Assembly: GCA_022510405.1 (NCBI GenBank) | Contig: JAFLTP010000006.1 | Span: forward strand, 60,180-111,493 | Source of the DNA: Muribaculaceae bacterium | GTDB taxonomy: Bacteria; Bacteroidota; Bacteroidia; Bacteroidales; Muribaculaceae | Reading direction: 5' to 3' | DNA: 51,314 nt | Notes under the pieces: model-generated | The model's database searches: none | Told to the model about the DNA's origin: nothing | What the model saw: the letters and a program-made list of their open reading frames with translations, nothing else | Made by a program: the position numbers and the translations under genes | In this document: positions 8,243-17,365 of the stretch, piece after piece | How the letters are laid out: every line of letters starts with the position of its first letter | How positions within the stretch are numbered: position 1 is the first letter of the stretch

Positions 8243-9529
8243 ATGGACACGATAGCGGAAGTTTCATACTGGTATAATCTCGCCCTTACTTATATAGTCA
8301 TCGGGATTACCTGGCTCTTTGACCATTTCCGGGATTTTGCCTGGATTATCAAGGTCGCAGCCATATCTCTCACGGTATCGCTGTGGCTTATCGCGGCCAG
8401 CCTTTTCCAGATTTTCAAGAAAGCATGGAAAAACAGGAAATGGAAGAAGGTAGAGAAAAAACTCTCGGAAAAATATGGAGAGGCGATAACATACGTATTG
8501 TCGCCGCAAGCCCCAGACAAGATAGGTCGTGACGAGATGCTCGAACTTCTTGAGATAGATCCCAACGAGGCAGACCCCAAGAAACTTCTCAAGGACAAAC
8601 GTGAGAAACTATGTATGTCACGGATAATATATCGGGCTCGAATTTCTGAAGAGGCCGCCGTGGAGGGAAGCCGTAACTTGCATGTATTGTTAGGTATTTT
8701 CGGTCTTATCGATTTCCTTGAGGAACTTATCGTGAAAAATAACGACCCTCAGAAAGTGGAATCCTTGCTTATGCTCAGGGCCTTCAAGGCTCCTACCAAC
8801 CAATGGGTGGCCAACCAGTTGCTCAACAACAAGCGTCACCGAGTGAAACGTCTGGCTATGTACGCTTCGATCTTGAGCAGCAGCAACACTGACTTAGGAT
8901 ATTTCGAAAGTGAATTCTTCAGCAAGAACTTCTGTATGTATGACGAAATCCAACTCGGATTTGTTTTGCAGAGAAGGAAATCGGCAAGAAGGAAGATTCC
9001 AAATCTGGCACACTGGGCAGTGATGCAGGAAGATCCCAAGGCGCAGGCAATGTTCGTGAGGATGATGAGGCAGTTCAACCAGGCCGAATACAGTTCCGAA
9101 CTCGAAGACCTGTTCCAGCACAACAGTGACACTGCCCTGATCGAAGAGATCGCCCGAACGTGGGGTTATTTGAAATACACCGAGGGAGAGGAACTTATGC
9201 GCGATATGCTACTGACACAACCCGACGACGGTAAGGTGGCAATTTTACACGCGCTGACACGTTTAAATACGGGAGAAAGTCTCAATGCACTGCTCGACGG
9301 ATATCGTAACAGCGGTACGCAGCACGTGAAATTTGAGGCTTTGAGATGCATATATTGGTATGGAACTGAGGGAAGGGCTAAGTTCGAGGAACTCAGGAGA
9401 ACCGCTTCAGAACGCGATAAGCCTCTCTTTGAATTCTTCGACAACGAACTTATCGCTAAGGATCTGCCGTTGGAGAAATCCGCCAAATATCACTCGGAAT
9501 ATGGGGATAACCTTTATTCTGTGGTGTAA
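8243..9529 (+). CDS. HEAT-repeat inner-membrane protein of the exopolysaccharide operon
   Basis: A 428-residue protein. Two hydrophobic segments (~12-30 and ~33-56) are followed by a basic stretch (KKAWKNRKWKKVEKK) that should hold the rest in the cytoplasm. Residues ~130-410 are helical pairs of HEAT/armadillo type, for example DTALIEEIARTWGYLKYTEGE and KVAILHALTRLNTGES. No enzyme motif was seen. It is the first gene of a four-gene operon with a processive glycosyltransferase, a TPR-barrel exporter and a DUF4838 protein. A role as scaffold or regulator of the synthase, where other systems use PgaD or BcsB-type partners, is inference. Its stop codon forms the first unit of a heptamer repeat array. 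Confidence 0.75.
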   Translation: MDTIAEVSYWYNLALTYIVIGITWLFDHFRDFAWIIKVAAISLTVSLWLIAASLFQIFKKAWKNRKWKKVEKKLSEKYGEAITYVLSPQAPDKIGRDEMLELLEIDPNEADPKKLLKDKREKLCMSRIIYRARISEEAAVEGSRNLHVLLGIFGLIDFLEELIVKNNDPQKVESLLMLRAFKAPTNQWVANQLLNNKRHRVKRLAMYASILSSSNTDLGYFESEFFSKNFCMYDEIQLGFVLQRRKSARRKIPNLAHWAVMQEDPKAQAMFVRMMRQFNQAEYSSELEDLFQHNSDTALIEEIARTWGYLKYTEGEELMRDMLLTQPDDGKVAILHALTRLNTGESLNALLDGYRNSGTQHVKFEALRCIYWYGTEGRAKFEELRRTASERDKPLFEFFDNELIAKDLPLEKSAKYHSEYGDNLYSVV

Positions 9530-9575
9530 AGTTTAAAGTGTAAAGTGTAAAGTTTAAAGTTTAAAGTTTAAAGTT
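9527..9575. repeat. Seven tandem heptamers TAAAGTT/TAAAGTG
   Basis: Units start at 9527, 9534, 9541, 9548, 9555, 9562 and 9569. The first includes the stop codon of the HEAT-repeat gene. The same heptamer in the opposite orientation is found at 20494-20535. Confidence 0.9.
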
Positions 9576-9591
9576 GTTACAACTCATACCT

Positions 9592-9645
9592 AACAACATT
9601 AACAACACTAATAACACTAACAACACTAACAACACTAACAACACT
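9592..9645. repeat. Six tandem nonamers AACAACACT
   Basis: Units of 9 bp start at 9592 and run to 9645 with few changes (AACAACATT, AATAACACT). With the heptamer array they fill the whole gap between the HEAT-repeat and glycosyltransferase genes and offer a site for replication slippage. Confidence 0.88.
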
Positions 9646-9672
9646 AACGACTAATAACTTATCGTTCAAGAT

Positions 9673-11181
9673 ATGTGGGTTATTTTATATTACATATTCT
9701 CTTACATAGTCTTCTTCTACACGCTGGGAGCGATGATCTTCCTGGTGTGTCTCGCCGTGGGTAGTTACAGGGCACAGAAGGCTTTGTTGGTGAATCAACC
9801 CGATGATGACACGATACGTTACACTTTGAAGTCGTCGCCAATCACTCCTTCGGTCTCTATTATAGCCCCGGCCTACAACGAAGAGAAAACCATTCTCGAC
9901 AATGTATACTCACTGTTGGGAATCTATTATCCCAATTATGATATAATCATCGTAAACGATGGAAGTAAGGACAAGACTCTCGATTTATTGATCGAAGAGT
10001 TCAAACTTGTGAAGGTACCGTTTATCAACCAGAAAAAAGTTACCTCCAAACCAATAAAAGCAGTATACAAATCCACGGATGAGCAATTCTCGCAATTAAC
10101 TGTGGTTGACAAGGAACCCGGAGGTCACAAGAGCGACAGTGTGAATGCCGGTCTTAATGTATGCTACTCAAAATATTTCGTAAATACGGACGTAGACTGC
10201 ATCATCGAACCGATGGCATTGTACCGCATGATGTGGCCAATAATCAACAGTCATGATACCATGATAGGTGTTGGAGCCACGATGCTTATGCTCAACGGCT
10301 GTATAATCGAAGACGGTAGGGTAGTGGAAGCCAAAGTGAGCAACAACCCCCTTCCGGCTTTCCAGCAATTGGAATATATGCGAAGTTTCCTTGTGGGTAA
10401 AATGGGATGGAGCAGCATCAATACCTTGCCTAATATTTCAGGAGGTTTCGGGCTTTTCGACACAGATGTAGTGATAAAATCGGGTGGTTACGATCCCGTT
10501 AGTTTTGCCGAGGATGTTGACATGTTGCTCAGGATGGTGACCTATATGGAGAATTCGGGCAGGAAATTCCGTATCGCGCAGATCCCGCAGGTGTGCTGTT
10601 GGACTGAAGGTCCCTTCACCCCGCGACTATTGTTCCGCCAGAGAATCAGGTGGGCAAGAGGATTGTGTGAGATCGTTTCGAACCACAGGAAACTCTTCTT
10701 CAATTACAAGTACAAAAAGATGGGGGCCATGACCCTCCCATATATCTTCACGTATGAATTCATGGCGCCGATTATCGAGGCAACCGGTTTCATTTTCATG
10801 ATCTGGCTTGTGCTTATAAATGCCGTGAACTGGAACACAGCATTCGTGATCTTCGGTATGATCTATTTCTTTTCGCTTTCACTCACATTCCTGGTGCTTG
10901 TCTACGACTTCCTAAACAAGACAGTGCATTGGAAGAGCACATGGAAAGCATATTTGAAACTGATTATAGCAGGTATAACAGAACCTATCCTCTACCATCC
11001 TTTCACCACCGTATGTTCCCTCATAGGTTATTTCAACTTCTTGAGAAACAGTGGCAAGGTTTGGAAACCAATCCGGAGAAAGGGAGCAAAGAAAAGAGAT
11101 TCCGAGAATTCCGAAGATCAACAAGATACCGGCTCTGCAGATGTGGGCGGAGATATAATAACACCCTCCGTGCCTCAATGA
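9673..11181 (+). CDS. Processive family-2 glycosyltransferase (polysaccharide synthase)
   Basis: A 502-residue inner-membrane synthase of the PgaC/hyaluronan/cellulose-synthase type. An N-terminal membrane segment (~4-30) precedes the GT-A domain with VNDGS (Asp96), the DxD in NTDVD (Asp173, Asp175), the acceptor-base region FAEDVD (Glu280-Asp283) and the processivity motif QRIRW (323-327). Several C-terminal membrane helices follow (~350-450). The tail (~470-502) is charged, then Asp/Gly-rich, with no PilZ domain visible, so direct c-di-GMP control as in BcsA is not indicated. The sugar is not predictable from sequence alone. It is preceded by repeat arrays and followed after 16 bp by the exporter gene. 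Confidence 0.88.
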   Translation: MWVILYYIFSYIVFFYTLGAMIFLVCLAVGSYRAQKALLVNQPDDDTIRYTLKSSPITPSVSIIAPAYNEEKTILDNVYSLLGIYYPNYDIIIVNDGSKDKTLDLLIEEFKLVKVPFINQKKVTSKPIKAVYKSTDEQFSQLTVVDKEPGGHKSDSVNAGLNVCYSKYFVNTDVDCIIEPMALYRMMWPIINSHDTMIGVGATMLMLNGCIIEDGRVVEAKVSNNPLPAFQQLEYMRSFLVGKMGWSSINTLPNISGGFGLFDTDVVIKSGGYDPVSFAEDVDMLLRMVTYMENSGRKFRIAQIPQVCCWTEGPFTPRLLFRQRIRWARGLCEIVSNHRKLFFNYKYKKMGAMTLPYIFTYEFMAPIIEATGFIFMIWLVLINAVNWNTAFVIFGMIYFFSLSLTFLVLVYDFLNKTVHWKSTWKAYLKLIIAGITEPILYHPFTTVCSLIGYFNFLRNSGKVWKPIRRKGAKKRDSENSEDQQDTGSADVGGDIITPSVPQ

Positions 11182-11197
11182 CCCTTATTTAAACAAT

Positions 11198-14029
11198 TTG
11201 AAAGTGTCGTTATTCAATAAACATATATTCAGACATCTCTTGCTTGTTTCTATTCTGTTTTCAGGATTGATGGCGAGTCAATCCCTATATGCGGCAAAAA
11301 ACGAGACACAGGAGGTGCACGATAACCGTTACTATTCCTCAAGGGCGGACGATTTGGCAAATTCCAATTCCTGGGAGGCGGCGAAATCCGTGATTGATGA
11401 AGGTCTGAAATATTATCCCGACGATCCCGAGTTGCGTTACCAGAACGGTCGATACTATTATTATGCCCAAAACGATCTCCAGCGAGCAAGGTATAACCTG
11501 ACCAGGGCACTTCAGGAGAGCGACCATCATTGGGGCGCACGGCGTCTGTTGATAGACGTTGAGGATGACTCCAAGCATTATTCAAGCGCCATTTGCTATA
11601 TCAATGAACTTTTGGAGCAGCAACCCTACGACCGGGATCTCTGGAGAAGAAAAATCGGTCTCTATCGCAAGCTCGACAACAAAGTGGAAGCAGACGCAGC
11701 TTTGGAGCGTCTGGCAAGAATCTATCCAAATGACACATTGGTGATAAGAGACCTCAAGAACCTCCAGAGAGAAGACTGGAACAATCGTCTGCTCAACACC
11801 AACGAACTTAACGAAAGGATTGCAAAACTTGAAGGATGGTTAATGGATGAACCCGACAATCCCGATTATTACATACAGCTCAGCGATATCTATATCAGAA
11901 AAGGTGAATATGACAACGCCCTCAATACTGTAAACCGAGGGCTTGCCAACGTTCCGCATAACACACGACTTATTCAGAAGGCGGCCACCCTGATGAGTGA
12001 ACAAGGCCTTTACACCAGGGTGCTCTCTTTCCTTAAGGAGAACAGGATAGGCGGTCAGTTTTATGTAAACGCTTTGAGGGACGCCGCCAATGACGCCCGA
12101 ATGCGTGACGCATACGAAATCAACGGACGCCTTTATGGCACCACCGGTGACAAGGAAACCTTGGCTTACCTTCTCAACACTTCACTAACCAGAGGTTATT
12201 ACGACGATGCCATGGGTTATCTGCAAGATGCCTACAAACTTGAGGGTCGTACTTCAAATCTCCTTATGAAGGAGTATGAGCTCCAGAAGAGAATGGGGAA
12301 TGACAACGCGGCAAGGAAATTGCTGGTGGAACTCTTCACCAAGAATCCGGACGACGAAGACTTGCGTGACCAATACATCGCCATGCAGCTCCAATTGGCG
12401 AATATCGATTCCGAACAAATGGATTGGGACGGGGCTTACGACCGGTTGACCGACGTGGTGAAATATCTGACTCCGGGCAGCGATGAATGGGTGAATATCC
12501 AGGCGCGCAGAATAAATTTCCTCGGAAGGGCCGGAAGATTCGAAGAGGCACGTAAACTTTATGGAGAAGCAAGTACCGATGATCCCTCACAACGTCGCAG
12601 ATTTGCTGCAGCTTATGAGGAATTCATCGCGGCGCGCATAAAGTCGCTTATCGAAAACGAAAGATATGAGGAGGCTTTGATTGCCGGTGAGGAATTGCTC
12701 GCCACTATACCTGACAGTGAAACAGGAATCCGCACCTGTATCAACATGAGTCAGACCTTGCGTAAACACGAACAATTCTATAAATACGCAGAGAAGGGCT
12801 ACGAAATGTTCCCCGACCAACCGTATTTTATCACCAAAGAGGCTATCGCTCTGGAGCAACAGAAGATGTATGCGGATGCATTGGCACTTCTCAATCCTAA
12901 GAAAAAACATGAACTTTATATCACGCCACAACTAATCGGTCCGTATTCAGGTGTGACAGAAAATTATGCGGTGGCACTTATGCGTGAGAAAAAGCCGAAA
13001 GTGGCTTTGGAAAGACTCGACTCAGCGTTGGTATATGATCCTGATAACCGGGAACTTCTTTATCTGAAAGGTTTGGCCTATGAACAGTTGAAAGACTACA
13101 AGAAGGCTTATAGATTGCAATTCCGTAATTATAACCCGAGCAATGCCGAACAAGGAGAATGGTATGAACATATGCGATATCTCCATACGAAAAGTCTTTC
13201 CAACCGTTTTGAACTCTCTTACACAAGTTCCTATTATGATACCCGTAACGACGAGTTGGCCTCAATAGGGCACATGTATTCAGTGGCCTCGCTCACTTAT
13301 ACTCACATCTGGAAAAACACGTCGTTGATGATAGGAGCCAACTACAAGGCTACCGACGGTTTCGAAGATGCCGGAAGGTACAAGGAAGGAGGTACGGGTC
13401 TTGAAGGATGGATAGGTCTCTCGCAATACATAGGCAGGAATTGGACCCTGGATGTTAGCGGTTCTTACGGTAGCAAGGAATTCAATAAATTCGGTGCCAA
13501 CCTGGGTATCACCAAGGCTTTGAAAAGAGGATGGAGTTTGGGTGCTAAAGCGTCATATCGTCTCACACCCCCAATGGTGCTTTATGAAAGAGACAAAGGA
13601 TGGACCACGAATGAGAAACGATATAATCTACTCATGTTAGGGCCCCGTGTTTCCAAAGAATGGGACAAAGTGGGGTTGCATCTGAATGTCGATGCGATTG
13701 CACTGGATTTGAAGAATTTTTATTACAACGCCAGTATAAAGGCAAAATTCTTTATCAACGAGGATGGCGTGTCATCAATTTCAGCCTTGGCCGGGGTGGG
13801 TTCATTCCCTGAGTTGAATTTCTTCGATGAAATGGTGATGAACGGTATCAGCAACATGAACGGCATGGTGGGTTTCGACTTCAATTATCTGTTAACAAAG
13901 AATCTTATTGTGGGTGTTGCAGGCAACTGGAACACATATTATAATCCTGATTTTAATAGCGAGGGAATTCCGGTGGATTCCTACAGGAACATTTACTCTG
14001 TGATGGGTTACTTACAAGTTTGTTTTTAA
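11198..14029 (+). CDS. TPR scaffold plus YaiO-like outer-membrane beta-barrel (polysaccharide exporter)
   Basis: A 943-residue protein. The signal peptide (KHIFRHLLLVSILFSGLMA) requires a start upstream of the first ATG, so translation must begin at TTG 11198 or GTG 11204. TPR-type helix pairs fill ~35-640 (for example DPELRYQNGRYYYYAQND and NRELLYLKGLAYEQLKDYKK). The last ~270 residues are alternating strands ending in Phe, as in outer-membrane barrels, and resemble the YaiO family. The architecture parallels PgaA and BcsC: periplasmic TPR scaffold joined to an export pore. It lies 16 bp after the glycosyltransferase stop and 1 bp before the DUF4838 gene, so the three are probably translated from one message. 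Confidence 0.85.
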   Translation: MKVSLFNKHIFRHLLLVSILFSGLMASQSLYAAKNETQEVHDNRYYSSRADDLANSNSWEAAKSVIDEGLKYYPDDPELRYQNGRYYYYAQNDLQRARYNLTRALQESDHHWGARRLLIDVEDDSKHYSSAICYINELLEQQPYDRDLWRRKIGLYRKLDNKVEADAALERLARIYPNDTLVIRDLKNLQREDWNNRLLNTNELNERIAKLEGWLMDEPDNPDYYIQLSDIYIRKGEYDNALNTVNRGLANVPHNTRLIQKAATLMSEQGLYTRVLSFLKENRIGGQFYVNALRDAANDARMRDAYEINGRLYGTTGDKETLAYLLNTSLTRGYYDDAMGYLQDAYKLEGRTSNLLMKEYELQKRMGNDNAARKLLVELFTKNPDDEDLRDQYIAMQLQLANIDSEQMDWDGAYDRLTDVVKYLTPGSDEWVNIQARRINFLGRAGRFEEARKLYGEASTDDPSQRRRFAAAYEEFIAARIKSLIENERYEEALIAGEELLATIPDSETGIRTCINMSQTLRKHEQFYKYAEKGYEMFPDQPYFITKEAIALEQQKMYADALALLNPKKKHELYITPQLIGPYSGVTENYAVALMREKKPKVALERLDSALVYDPDNRELLYLKGLAYEQLKDYKKAYRLQFRNYNPSNAEQGEWYEHMRYLHTKSLSNRFELSYTSSYYDTRNDELASIGHMYSVASLTYTHIWKNTSLMIGANYKATDGFEDAGRYKEGGTGLEGWIGLSQYIGRNWTLDVSGSYGSKEFNKFGANLGITKALKRGWSLGAKASYRLTPPMVLYERDKGWTTNEKRYNLLMLGPRVSKEWDKVGLHLNVDAIALDLKNFYYNASIKAKFFINEDGVSSISALAGVGSFPELNFFDEMVMNGISNMNGMVGFDFNYLLTKNLIVGVAGNWNTYYNPDFNSEGIPVDSYRNIYSVMGYLQVCF

Positions 14030-14030
14030 C

Positions 14031-15761
14031 ATGATTAACAAGAGAAACATTTTATTTTCCGCAGTGGCCATAAGCGTTATGCTGGGCCCTGCTTGCACGC
14101 CGGCGAGATCGGTTGACCAGGAAGCAAACGCATTCGGATATAGAGAAGTTTTCCTGCCTCAGGGTTTGGGAAAGAATGCAAAAGAACTGGATTTAAATTC
14201 CATCGATGTGGACTGGGGCATCTGGGGACATAATCTGGGCAGAGTGTTACCCGAAAAGCATTCCGAATCCGTTTATGCCAAGGTTAATGAGTCAACCCTT
14301 AAAACCCAATTCTGTTTTTCTTCCAACCGATTGTTTGATTATATCACTCAATATATCGACGATAATTATTCCTCAGCAGATCATACCCGTTTCTCCATAA
14401 TTCCCAACGACAACGATATCGTGTGTCTCTGCATGAAATGTGTGGCAGTAGGCAACACGGAAGACGATGCCTCACCGGCGGTATTCAATATGATCAAGAA
14501 ACTTTCGGAACGATATCCCAACCATCAGTTTTACACCTCAGACTATAGGACCACTAAGGATCTGCCGAACGCAAGTCTGTCGCCCAATTCCGGAGTAATG
14601 GTGAGCGCAATGCCCTATCCTTTCACCTTCTCACCAAATCCGGCAAAGGATAAATTCCTGGCCACTATCGACAATTGGGGAGCAAAAACCGACAATATCC
14701 TGGTGTGGGATTATATCAACAATTTCGATGATTATTTCACACCATATCCTAACCTGGGAGTGATGCAAGACAGGCTTAGAAATTACCGTGACCATAAAGT
14801 GTCGGCAGTGTTCTTGAACGGTAGCGGTTCTGATGCCAGCAGTTTCAGTAACCTGAAGACCATAGTGTTGGCAGAATTGCTAAAAAATCCTGATGCCGAT
14901 TGGCAGACCATTTTGACTCAGAAGGCTAAAGAATTGTATCCGGTGACCGGCGAAACGATTGCCAATTTTATGTTGGCCCAGGAGAATTATGTGAAAACCC
15001 ATAACGTATCCTTGCCAATGTATGAGGGTGTGGCTGTGGCTGAAAACACTTATCTTCCTCTCGATCTGTTTATAAATTTCCATGACTCGCTTTTAAGTTT
15101 GAGAGAACAGACCCAAGGCGACGAGAGGGTTTACATTGACAAGCTGCTTCCAAAACTGGCGATGACACGTCTTGAATTGAAAAGGCTTGAGAGAAACATG
15201 AATGGCGTGGAACCTTTGCTGGAGTCGATGGAGAACCTTAAAAACATGAAGGTGACATCATATAATGAATCGGGATGGCTGGTGGAAAGCTATATCAAGG
15301 ATTACCGCTTTATGCTTGACCATTATAAGGAGATGGAGGGAAAGAATCTATTGAAAGGCGAACAACTTAAGGCTCTTACTCCTTTGGATCCCGACTACAG
15401 CGATATCTCTATATTGACCGACGGACTTTTGGGTATGCCTTCAAATTATCATAACGGACATCTTATCAACACACCTGAGAAAAAGACAGACATTTCCATA
15501 CCTTATAAACCGGGGGCTACAAAATTGAGGGTATGGTTGTCATATATTCCGGGTTATAAAATCTATCTTCCTGCCAGCGTGTCATTGAACGCTCCCGGTA
15601 TGGAAAAGATTACTGTGAATACCTCATATCCTAAGGATTATGTGGGACATTATCCGGTGGAATTCCAGCTTCCGTCTACAATTACGGGACCCCTCACGCT
15701 CTCAATGGTGAAAGATCCCGAAAAACGGTCGATGGCAATCGAGGAGATCGAACTTTACTAA
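14031..15761 (+). CDS. DUF4838 lipoprotein, probable glycan-acting protein of the operon
   Basis: A 576-residue exported protein. The N-terminal hydrophobic segment ends in GPAC, an imperfect lipobox with Cys23. Residues ~60-330 resemble DUF4838: FSIIPNDNDIVCLCMKC (~121-137) corresponds to the family's PND-x-CxC-x2-C block, followed by YPNHQFYTSDY and WDYINNFDDYF. DUF4838 proteins are usually read as glycoside-hydrolase-like barrels, related in fold to GH20 and alpha-glucuronidase enzymes; activity is unproven. The C-terminal ~150 residues (~430-576) look beta-rich. By position it takes the place of the PgaB or BcsZ modifier in other synthase-dependent systems. Only 1 bp separates it from the exporter gene. 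Confidence 0.72.
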   Translation: MINKRNILFSAVAISVMLGPACTPARSVDQEANAFGYREVFLPQGLGKNAKELDLNSIDVDWGIWGHNLGRVLPEKHSESVYAKVNESTLKTQFCFSSNRLFDYITQYIDDNYSSADHTRFSIIPNDNDIVCLCMKCVAVGNTEDDASPAVFNMIKKLSERYPNHQFYTSDYRTTKDLPNASLSPNSGVMVSAMPYPFTFSPNPAKDKFLATIDNWGAKTDNILVWDYINNFDDYFTPYPNLGVMQDRLRNYRDHKVSAVFLNGSGSDASSFSNLKTIVLAELLKNPDADWQTILTQKAKELYPVTGETIANFMLAQENYVKTHNVSLPMYEGVAVAENTYLPLDLFINFHDSLLSLREQTQGDERVYIDKLLPKLAMTRLELKRLERNMNGVEPLLESMENLKNMKVTSYNESGWLVESYIKDYRFMLDHYKEMEGKNLLKGEQLKALTPLDPDYSDISILTDGLLGMPSNYHNGHLINTPEKKTDISIPYKPGATKLRVWLSYIPGYKIYLPASVSLNAPGMEKITVNTSYPKDYVGHYPVEFQLPSTITGPLTLSMVKDPEKRSMAIEEIELY

Positions 15762-15785
15762 CCTACAACTCTTAACTTTAAAGTT

Positions 15786-16607
15786 TCAATAAGATTCCTG
15801 TTCGTTGGGAAAGTCGCCTGATTTCACATCAGAGATATAGTTTTGCACCGCATCGGTCATGATGCCGGCCAAGTCGGCATATCGTCTCAGGAAACGAGGG
15901 GAGAAACCTTTGTTGATACCGAGCATATCGTGCATCACGAGTACTTGTCCGTCGACACCTCCTCCGGCTCCTATGCCGATGATAGGAATGGTGAGTTCTT
16001 TTGCAACCTTAGCGGCAAGTTTGGCCGGAATTTTTTCCAACACAATTGCAAAGCAGCCTATCTCCTCAAGTAATTTTGCATCGGCAATCAACTTATCGGC
16101 CTCCTCTTTTTCTTTGGCCCTGACATTATATGTGCCGAATTTGTTGATGCTTTGAGGTGTGAGACCAAGATGACCCATCACAGGTATACCGGCACTCAAA
16201 ATTCTTTCCACAGATTCCTTGATTTCAGCGCCCCCTTCGAGTTTTACCGCCTCGGCGTGACTCTCTTTCATTATTCTGACAGCCGATGCCAAAGCCTCTT
16301 TTGAATTTCCCTGGTATGTGCCGAATGGAAGGTCGACAACCACCAATGCTCTTTTCACGCCTTTCATCACAGATTTCGCATGATAGATCATCTGGTCGAG
16401 GGTGATCGGTAGGGTAGTTGTGTTTCCTGCCATCACATTGGAAGCGGAGTCCCCCACAAGGATAACGTCCATTCCGGCTTCGTCAATAATCTTTGCCGAA
16501 GAATAATCATAAGCCGTCAACATAGAAATCTTTTCACCTCTATGTTTCATTTCAACGAGTCTCCTCGTTGTCACTTTTCTATTGTTATCTATAGTGTTTG
16601 TAGACAT
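15786..16607 (-). CDS. panB: 3-methyl-2-oxobutanoate hydroxymethyltransferase
   Basis: A 273-residue cytoplasmic enzyme that adds a hydroxymethyl group from methylenetetrahydrofolate to 2-ketoisovalerate, giving ketopantoate for coenzyme A synthesis. The TIM-barrel family motifs are clear: [27 protein letters not shown] (metal-binding Asp), [23 protein letters not shown] and [22 protein letters not shown]. The length is normal. It is transcribed from its own promoter, convergent with the exopolysaccharide operon with only 24 bp between them. Confidence 0.97.
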   Translation of the reverse strand: MSTNTIDNNRKVTTRRLVEMKHRGEKISMLTAYDYSSAKIIDEAGMDVILVGDSASNVMAGNTTTLPITLDQMIYHAKSVMKGVKRALVVVDLPFGTYQGNSKEALASAVRIMKESHAEAVKLEGGAEIKESVERILSAGIPVMGHLGLTPQSINKFGTYNVRAKEKEEADKLIADAKLLEEIGCFAIVLEKIPAKLAAKVAKELTIPIIGIGAGGGVDGQVLVMHDMLGINKGFSPRFLRRYADLAGIMTDAVQNYISDVKSGDFPNEQESY

Positions 16608-16642
16608 TTTCTAAGATTTGCAATATGGTCTATTTTCTTCGG

Positions 16643-16673
16643 CAAAATTATTCCAAATCCCTCACATATCAAA
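16643..16673 (-). promoter_or_regulatory. panB promoter
   Basis: Read on the minus strand, TTTG (16673-16670) and TAATTTTG (16650-16643) are 19 bp apart, an exact Bacteroidota consensus match about 36 nt before the panB ATG. Confidence 0.8.
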
Positions 16674-16721
16674 AGAAATAATTTGACAATAATTCAAAGT
16701 TTCTCCATAGGTCTTCTTCAT

Positions 16722-16753
16722 TTTGTTTTTATCCTCAAAAACTTTTATCTTTG
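16722..16753 (+). promoter_or_regulatory. Promoter of the small lipoprotein gene
   Basis: TTTG (16722-16725) and TATCTTTG (16746-16753) are spaced 20 bp, 22 nt before the ATG at 16776. It is divergent from the panB promoter. Confidence 0.8.
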
Positions 16754-16775
16754 TTGTTCAAGAAAACATAACTAT

Positions 16776-17339
16776 ATGAAAAAGATTATTCCAATCATAG
16801 CATTGTCATTTACACTTATGGCATGTTCTCATCACACTTATACAGTGACAAATGGAAATGCGGAGTATAATTCCAACACAAAGGTCATTTCAGGAAAACA
16901 AAATAATTCCAAAACTTCAGAACCATTGCAAATAAGGAAGAAAATGCCTGAGATGGTTGGCTCACAACAATTGAGCGCTATGCCCGATGCAACGGCTTTC
17001 CGCATGAGCGGCGATTATGCAAACAATGTGGCGGTGACTCTGGGCCCCAATGGCGAATTGCTTTATTTTCCCGCTCCTACAGATATCACTGCAGATTCTG
17101 AACCGGTGGAATTGGTGGATGGATGGTGGCTCAACAACCAGGGACTCGGACCAAATTCCGTATTCACAAAATATACATTCGCCGAATATGCCTCCCTTCC
17201 GGAGGTTCCGTCGGTAGAACAGCTTAAACTCTCTGTCATTCCCGGAGCCAAGGTAACTGATTTTATGGAACTGCCTTTCAAAATCGGGAACACCAGTCAA
17301 AATATTGAAGAAATCAAAAACTTTATCAAGGGCCAATAA
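16776..17339 (+). CDS. Small predicted lipoprotein of unknown function
   Basis: 187 residues from the ATG at 16776; the frame is open further upstream, but the promoter lies there. The signal peptide ends in LMAC with Cys17. The mature part starts with a Ser/Thr/Asn-rich segment, then a compact domain with no motif I recognise (NVAVTLGPNGELLYFPAP, WWLNNQGLGPNSVFTKYTF). It is 26 bp from the metallochaperone gene on the same strand and probably co-transcribed, so a link to metal homeostasis is possible but unproven. Confidence 0.75.
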   Translation: MKKIIPIIALSFTLMACSHHTYTVTNGNAEYNSNTKVISGKQNNSKTSEPLQIRKKMPEMVGSQQLSAMPDATAFRMSGDYANNVAVTLGPNGELLYFPAPTDITADSEPVELVDGWWLNNQGLGPNSVFTKYTFAEYASLPEVPSVEQLKLSVIPGAKVTDFMELPFKIGNTSQNIEEIKNFIKGQ

Positions 17340-17363
17340 GTTTTATAATTAAAATTCTTATTG
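17334..17363 (+). promoter_or_regulatory. Hairpin between lipoprotein and CobW genes
   Basis: CAATAAG (17334-17340) pairs with CTTATTG (17357-17363), and TTTTA/TAAAA pairs inside with a 2-nt bulge. It spans the stop codon of the lipoprotein gene and ends 2 nt before the next ATG, so it would occlude the ribosome start site of the metallochaperone gene. Confidence 0.5.
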
Positions 17364-17365
17364 AG

